This document shows, in pieces, positions 5,501-8,390 of a stretch of DNA of 8,390 bases (the first letter of the stretch is position 1; each line of letters begins with the position of its first letter). Position numbers and translations under genes: made by a program. The stretch is from Verrucomicrobiaceae bacterium (lineage in GTDB: Bacteria; Verrucomicrobiota; Verrucomicrobiae; Verrucomicrobiales; Akkermansiaceae). Location of the stretch: the NCBI GenBank assembly GCA_947372405.1, contig CANBTO010000204.1:1-8390 (forward strand), given 5' to 3'. The notes under the pieces are model-generated. The model worked only from the letters and a program-made list of their open reading frames with translations. It did not search any database and was not told the DNA's origin.

Positions 5501-8390
5501 ATGAACAAGTGCCCTAGATTCGTCCGCAGTGCCGCTTTCGCAGTCGTGCTCGCCTCTGCAATGACTTCCCCCTCCGGAGCCGACACAAACCCGGTGCGGC
5601 TCACTTTCAGTCCTTACGATGACACGGTGCCCAAGTGGCATCCCACCAGCGGTAAAATCGCCTTTCACCACCTGAACGCGTCGTCCGTGATGGAACTCGG
5701 CAGTGTCAATTCCGATGGTAGCAACGAGAATCTCATGGTCAGTGGTCTGGTCCAGCCACCTTACGGCTACACCACGTTGATCAGTTGGCTTGGTGCCTCC
5801 AACACCTTGCTTTGTGTCGAAACCAACAACTTCCACGAGTTGCTCGCATTCAACTCGTCGATGGCGCCTTTCATCCGCACGGTGGTGGATGGCAATGACG
5901 CCGCATTCACGCGGAAATTGTTCGTGCCCGGCGGAAGATACAGCAATTGCTTCGTGGCCTCGCGCGATGGCAATACCGTGGCATGGCGCGACCAGCCGAA
6001 TGCCGGCGGCACCAACACGCTGACCATCCGTTCCTCTCCCTACATCCCGCTCAGCGGGCAGGACACCGATGCCTTTGGAACTGTGGTGCTCACTGCCACC
6101 GATCCCGCCATCGGCACGCGCGGCATGGCGCTCAGTCCCGATGGTTCGAAACTCGTCATCAGCATGCCTTCCGGTGCGGGCTTCGATCTTTGGAGCTACA
6201 GCACCACGGGCACCGGCACGCCTGTGCAGCTCACCACCGACGGCTCCAGCGGATACCTGAATCTCAACCCCGACGTCTCACCCGATGGTACCAGGATTCT
6301 TTTTCAGCGCTCCACCGGCGCTTCGGGCAGCTCCGATCTGTGGCTGATGAACACTGACGGCTCGGGCAAAACCAACCTCACCCAGACGAACGGCGTCGAT
6401 GAAAGCGCGCCGAGTTGGGGACCGGATGGCACGCAGTATGCCTTCGCCCGCATCGACGGCGCGGAGTCCAACATCTACAAGGCATCACTGCCTGTCTCAT
6501 CGGTGGTGACGATCAATTTTGACAACATGACAGAAGGCCTCAAGGCACCCGATTTCCTCGCGGCCTACGGTGTTTCAAGCGTGACTTACAGCGGATCGGC
6601 AGGTGCCGGGCCGCCACTCGTGAGCGCGCAGACTGGAGGAAACACCATCATACCGAGCGCTCCGAATCTTCTCATCCAGAATTCCGGCAGCAACGACCTC
6701 AACCAATCCCAAACACTGCGCTTCGATTTTTCTCCGCGGCTCTCGTCGTTCTCTCTAACAAGAGCGGGCAAGTTCGGCTTCGGCTCCACCGATACCTGGC
6801 ACGCGTATTTTTACAATGCCGCCGGCACCTTGCTCGGGTCCTTCGGAGAATCCACTCCGCTGGTCAATGCGGTGCCGCTGGTATTCGGTTTCAGCGCGCC
6901 ATCCGGACAAACGATCGCCCGCATGGATCTTGTCTCGATCTGGACGGGCTTCGCGACCAACCGGAACATCCCGGTGGATGATTTCGTGCTGACCCAGGCC
7001 CCGCCATCCAACAACGCAAACCTTGCCTCCCTCGTGCCCAGTGTCGGCAGCCTCACACCTGCCTTTTCCCAGGACACCACCGCCTACAGCACCAGCGTGG
7101 GCTACCCGGTTCCGAGCATTTCATTCACTCCGACCGTGGCCGACAGCAGTGCCACGGTGAGAATCAACAACATCGTCGTTCCATCCGGCAGTCCCAGCGC
7201 GGCCATTCCGCTCAACTACGGTCCCAATCTCATCAACACGGTCGTCACCGCGCAGGATGGTTTCACCACCAAAACCTACACCTCCACTGTCAACCGTGCC
7301 GCTCCCTCGACGAACTCGGCCTTGAACAACCTCGTTCCGAGTGCCGGCACGCTTTCGCCCTCGTTTTCCAGCAGCACGTTCTTTTACAGCACCACCGTGA
7401 GCAACTCGGTCACCAGCGTCACGTTCACGCCTACGCTTACGGATCTCAACGCCACCGTCACGATCAACGGCGTGCCGGTTGCCTCGGGTAACCCCAGCGG
7501 GCCGATCACGCTGAATGTCGGCCAGAATTACCTCACCGCCATCGTCACCGCACAGGACGGCGTGACTAACAGTGCGTACACGATCACGGTCACTCGTGCG
7601 GCCCCATCGTCGAATCCGGCACTTTCGAATCTCGTTCCCAGCCTCGGCACGCTGTCACCCGTGTTCGCCAGCGGCACCTTGAGTTATACCGACGCTGTAA
7701 ACTATTCCGTCACCGGCATCACGCTCACACCGACAGTTGCGGACATCGGTGCGACGGTGAAAATCAACAACGTCACTGTCGCCTCCGGAAGTGCCAGCGG
7801 AACCATTTCCCTCAACGTCGGAAACAATGTCATCACCACTCTCGTCACGGCACAAGACGGCGTCACCACGCGGACCTACACGGTCACCGTCACCCGCGCC
7901 GCGCCATCTTCGAATGCCGCGCTGTCCAATCTGGTTCCCGGCGCAGGCTCGCTCTCGCCCGCGTTTTCGAGCGGCACTTCGAGCTATTCCGAAACCGTCA
8001 GTTACGCCGTCGCAAACATCACGCTCACGCCGACAGCGGCGGACAGCGGCGCCTCAGTGAAAGTCAACAACGTCACCGTCGCTTCCGGCAGCGCAAGCGG
8101 AGCCATTCCGCTCAATGTCGGCGGTAATATCATCACCACCGTGGTCACCGCACAGGACGGAACCACCACCGGCACCTATACCGTGAACGTCACGCGAAGT
8201 GCTCCATCCAACAACGCGAACCTCGGCAACCTCGCCATCAGCCCCGGAAGCTTCTCACCCGCGTTCTCCAGCGCTACTAACAGCTACAGCGCCAGCTTTG
8301 CTTACGCCACCTCCAGCATTATTCTCACGCCGACCGTGGCCGACGGCACCGCAACGGTGAAAATCAACAACCTCGCGGTCGCGTCCGGCA
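5501..8390 (+). CDS. Large secreted protein: TolB-like propeller, beta-rich domain, cadherin-like tandem repeats (3' end beyond window)
   Basis: The frame is open from 5501 to the right edge (963 codons seen). Residues 1-27 look like a signal peptide: basic MNKCPRFVR, hydrophobic SAAFAVVLASAM, cleavage likely after SGA, so the protein is exported. Residues about 40-330 resemble a TolB/PD40 propeller: WHPTSGKIAF (46-55), LSPDGSKLVI (211-220), VSPDGTRILF (259-268) and WGPDGTQYAF (306-315). Residues about 335-498 are beta-rich, starting TINFDNMTEG and ending PVDDFVLTQ, a pattern common in jelly-roll or lectin-like extracellular modules. From residue 500 there are 100-residue cadherin-like beta-sandwich repeats (PF12733-like). 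ATG 5501 is chosen because the signal peptide begins there; in-frame ATGs at 5465 and 5399 would add unrelated residues. No Shine-Dalgarno motif or catalytic site is seen. Likely roles are surface adhesion or polymer binding, by inference only; any sorting signal would lie past the edge. Confidence 0.85.
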   Translation, partial: MNKCPRFVRSAAFAVVLASAMTSPSGADTNPVRLTFSPYDDTVPKWHPTSGKIAFHHLNASSVMELGSVNSDGSNENLMVSGLVQPPYGYTTLISWLGASNTLLCVETNNFHELLAFNSSMAPFIRTVVDGNDAAFTRKLFVPGGRYSNCFVASRDGNTVAWRDQPNAGGTNTLTIRSSPYIPLSGQDTDAFGTVVLTATDPAIGTRGMALSPDGSKLVISMPSGAGFDLWSYSTTGTGTPVQLTTDGSSGYLNLNPDVSPDGTRILFQRSTGASGSSDLWLMNTDGSGKTNLTQTNGVDESAPSWGPDGTQYAFARIDGAESNIYKASLPVSSVVTINFDNMTEGLKAPDFLAAYGVSSVTYSGSAGAGPPLVSAQTGGNTIIPSAPNLLIQNSGSNDLNQSQTLRFDFSPRLSSFSLTRAGKFGFGSTDTWHAYFYNAAGTLLGSFGESTPLVNAVPLVFGFSAPSGQTIARMDLVSIWTGFATNRNIPVDDFVLTQAPPSNNANLASLVPSVGSLTPAFSQDTTAYSTSVGYPVPSISFTPTVADSSATVRINNIVVPSGSPSAAIPLNYGPNLINTVVTAQDGFTTKTYTSTVNRAAPSTNSALNNLVPSAGTLSPSFSSSTFFYSTTVSNSVTSVTFTPTLTDLNATVTINGVPVASGNPSGPITLNVGQNYLTAIVTAQDGVTNSAYTITVTRAAPSSNPALSNLVPSLGTLSPVFASGTLSYTDAVNYSVTGITLTPTVADIGATVKINNVTVASGSASGTISLNVGNNVITTLVTAQDGVTTRTYTVTVTRAAPSSNAALSNLVPGAGSLSPAFSSGTSSYSETVSYAVANITLTPTAADSGASVKVNNVTVASGSASGAIPLNVGGNIITTVVTAQDGTTTGTYTVNVTRSAPSNNANLGNLAISPGSFSPAFSSATNSYSASFAYATSSIILTPTVADGTATVKINNLAVASG
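6998..8390 (+). repeat. 300-bp tandem repeats encoding 100-residue cadherin-like domains
   Basis: Units begin at 6998, 7298, 7598, 7898 and 8198, each exactly 300 bases with no insertion or deletion; the fifth is cut at the edge. Each unit starts near (A/S)-x-PS-x-N, has LVPS-x-G-x-L(S/T)P-x-F, then TPT-x-AD, ATV-x-INN, and ends TAQDG-x-TT-x-(T/A)YT and V-(T/N)-R. Units 3 and 4 are about three-quarters identical in protein; unit 1 is the most diverged of the complete units. Confidence 0.93.

Noticed and set aside
5402..6027. Minus-strand open frames opposite the start of the secreted-protein gene
   Set aside because: No recognisable motifs; the opposite strand has a signal peptide, PD40 motifs and a continuous frame to the window end.
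6998..8390. 300-bp repeats considered as a mobile-element or rearranged-assembly artefact
   Set aside because: Units differ throughout at the DNA and protein level and each encodes a full beta-sandwich domain, so they are genuine protein repeats.

Overview
The window is GC-rich bacterial DNA that looks like a member of the Verrucomicrobiota, possibly Verrucomicrobiaceae. The best clue is a 51-residue, strongly basic protein of the type known as 'small basic protein' in Verrucomicrobia and Chlamydiae. Supporting clues are a large secreted protein with cadherin-like beta-sandwich repeats, heptanucleotide repeat tracts inside a coding gene, and the lack of Shine-Dalgarno motifs in front of every gene. 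The phylum call is inference; no rRNA gene is present.

Layout from left to right. Bases 1-534 (minus strand) carry the N-terminal part of an S4-domain pseudouridine synthase and, upstream of it, the small basic protein; both point to ribosome or rRNA function. A 182-base divergent region with candidate promoters on both strands separates them from a plus-strand Bcp-type peroxiredoxin (717-1190). This gene converges on a minus-strand block running from 5240 down to 1216. In transcription order that block holds a carboxynorspermidine decarboxylase (nspC, polyamine synthesis), a tagaturonate-epimerase family protein (uxaE-like, hexuronate catabolism), an AbrB/MazE-type antitoxin overlapping a Doc/Fic-type toxin by 4 bases, and a KDPG/KHG aldolase (eda). 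The uxaE-like and eda products would act at two steps of one pathway, from galacturonate-derived tagaturonate towards pyruvate and glyceraldehyde 3-phosphate. The toxin-antitoxin pair sits between these two genes.

Bases 5241-5500 form a divergent intergenic region with a strong hairpin. From 5501 to the right edge runs one long open frame on the plus strand. It encodes a signal peptide, a TolB-like (PD40) propeller segment, a beta-rich middle domain, and then exact 300-bp (100-residue) tandem cadherin-like repeats: four complete, with a fifth cut by the window end. It is probably a very large secreted or surface protein.

No fundamentally new system is evident. The items most worth a second look are: two different heptamer repeat tracts read in frame inside nspC; a likely one-base frameshift or lost start at the nspC N-terminus; the toxin-antitoxin pair lodged in a sugar-acid gene pair, with a promoter-operator arrangement that predicts a leaderless antitoxin mRNA; the rigid 300-bp periodicity of the secreted protein; and a recurrent CTAACA(G/A) motif across unrelated genes.
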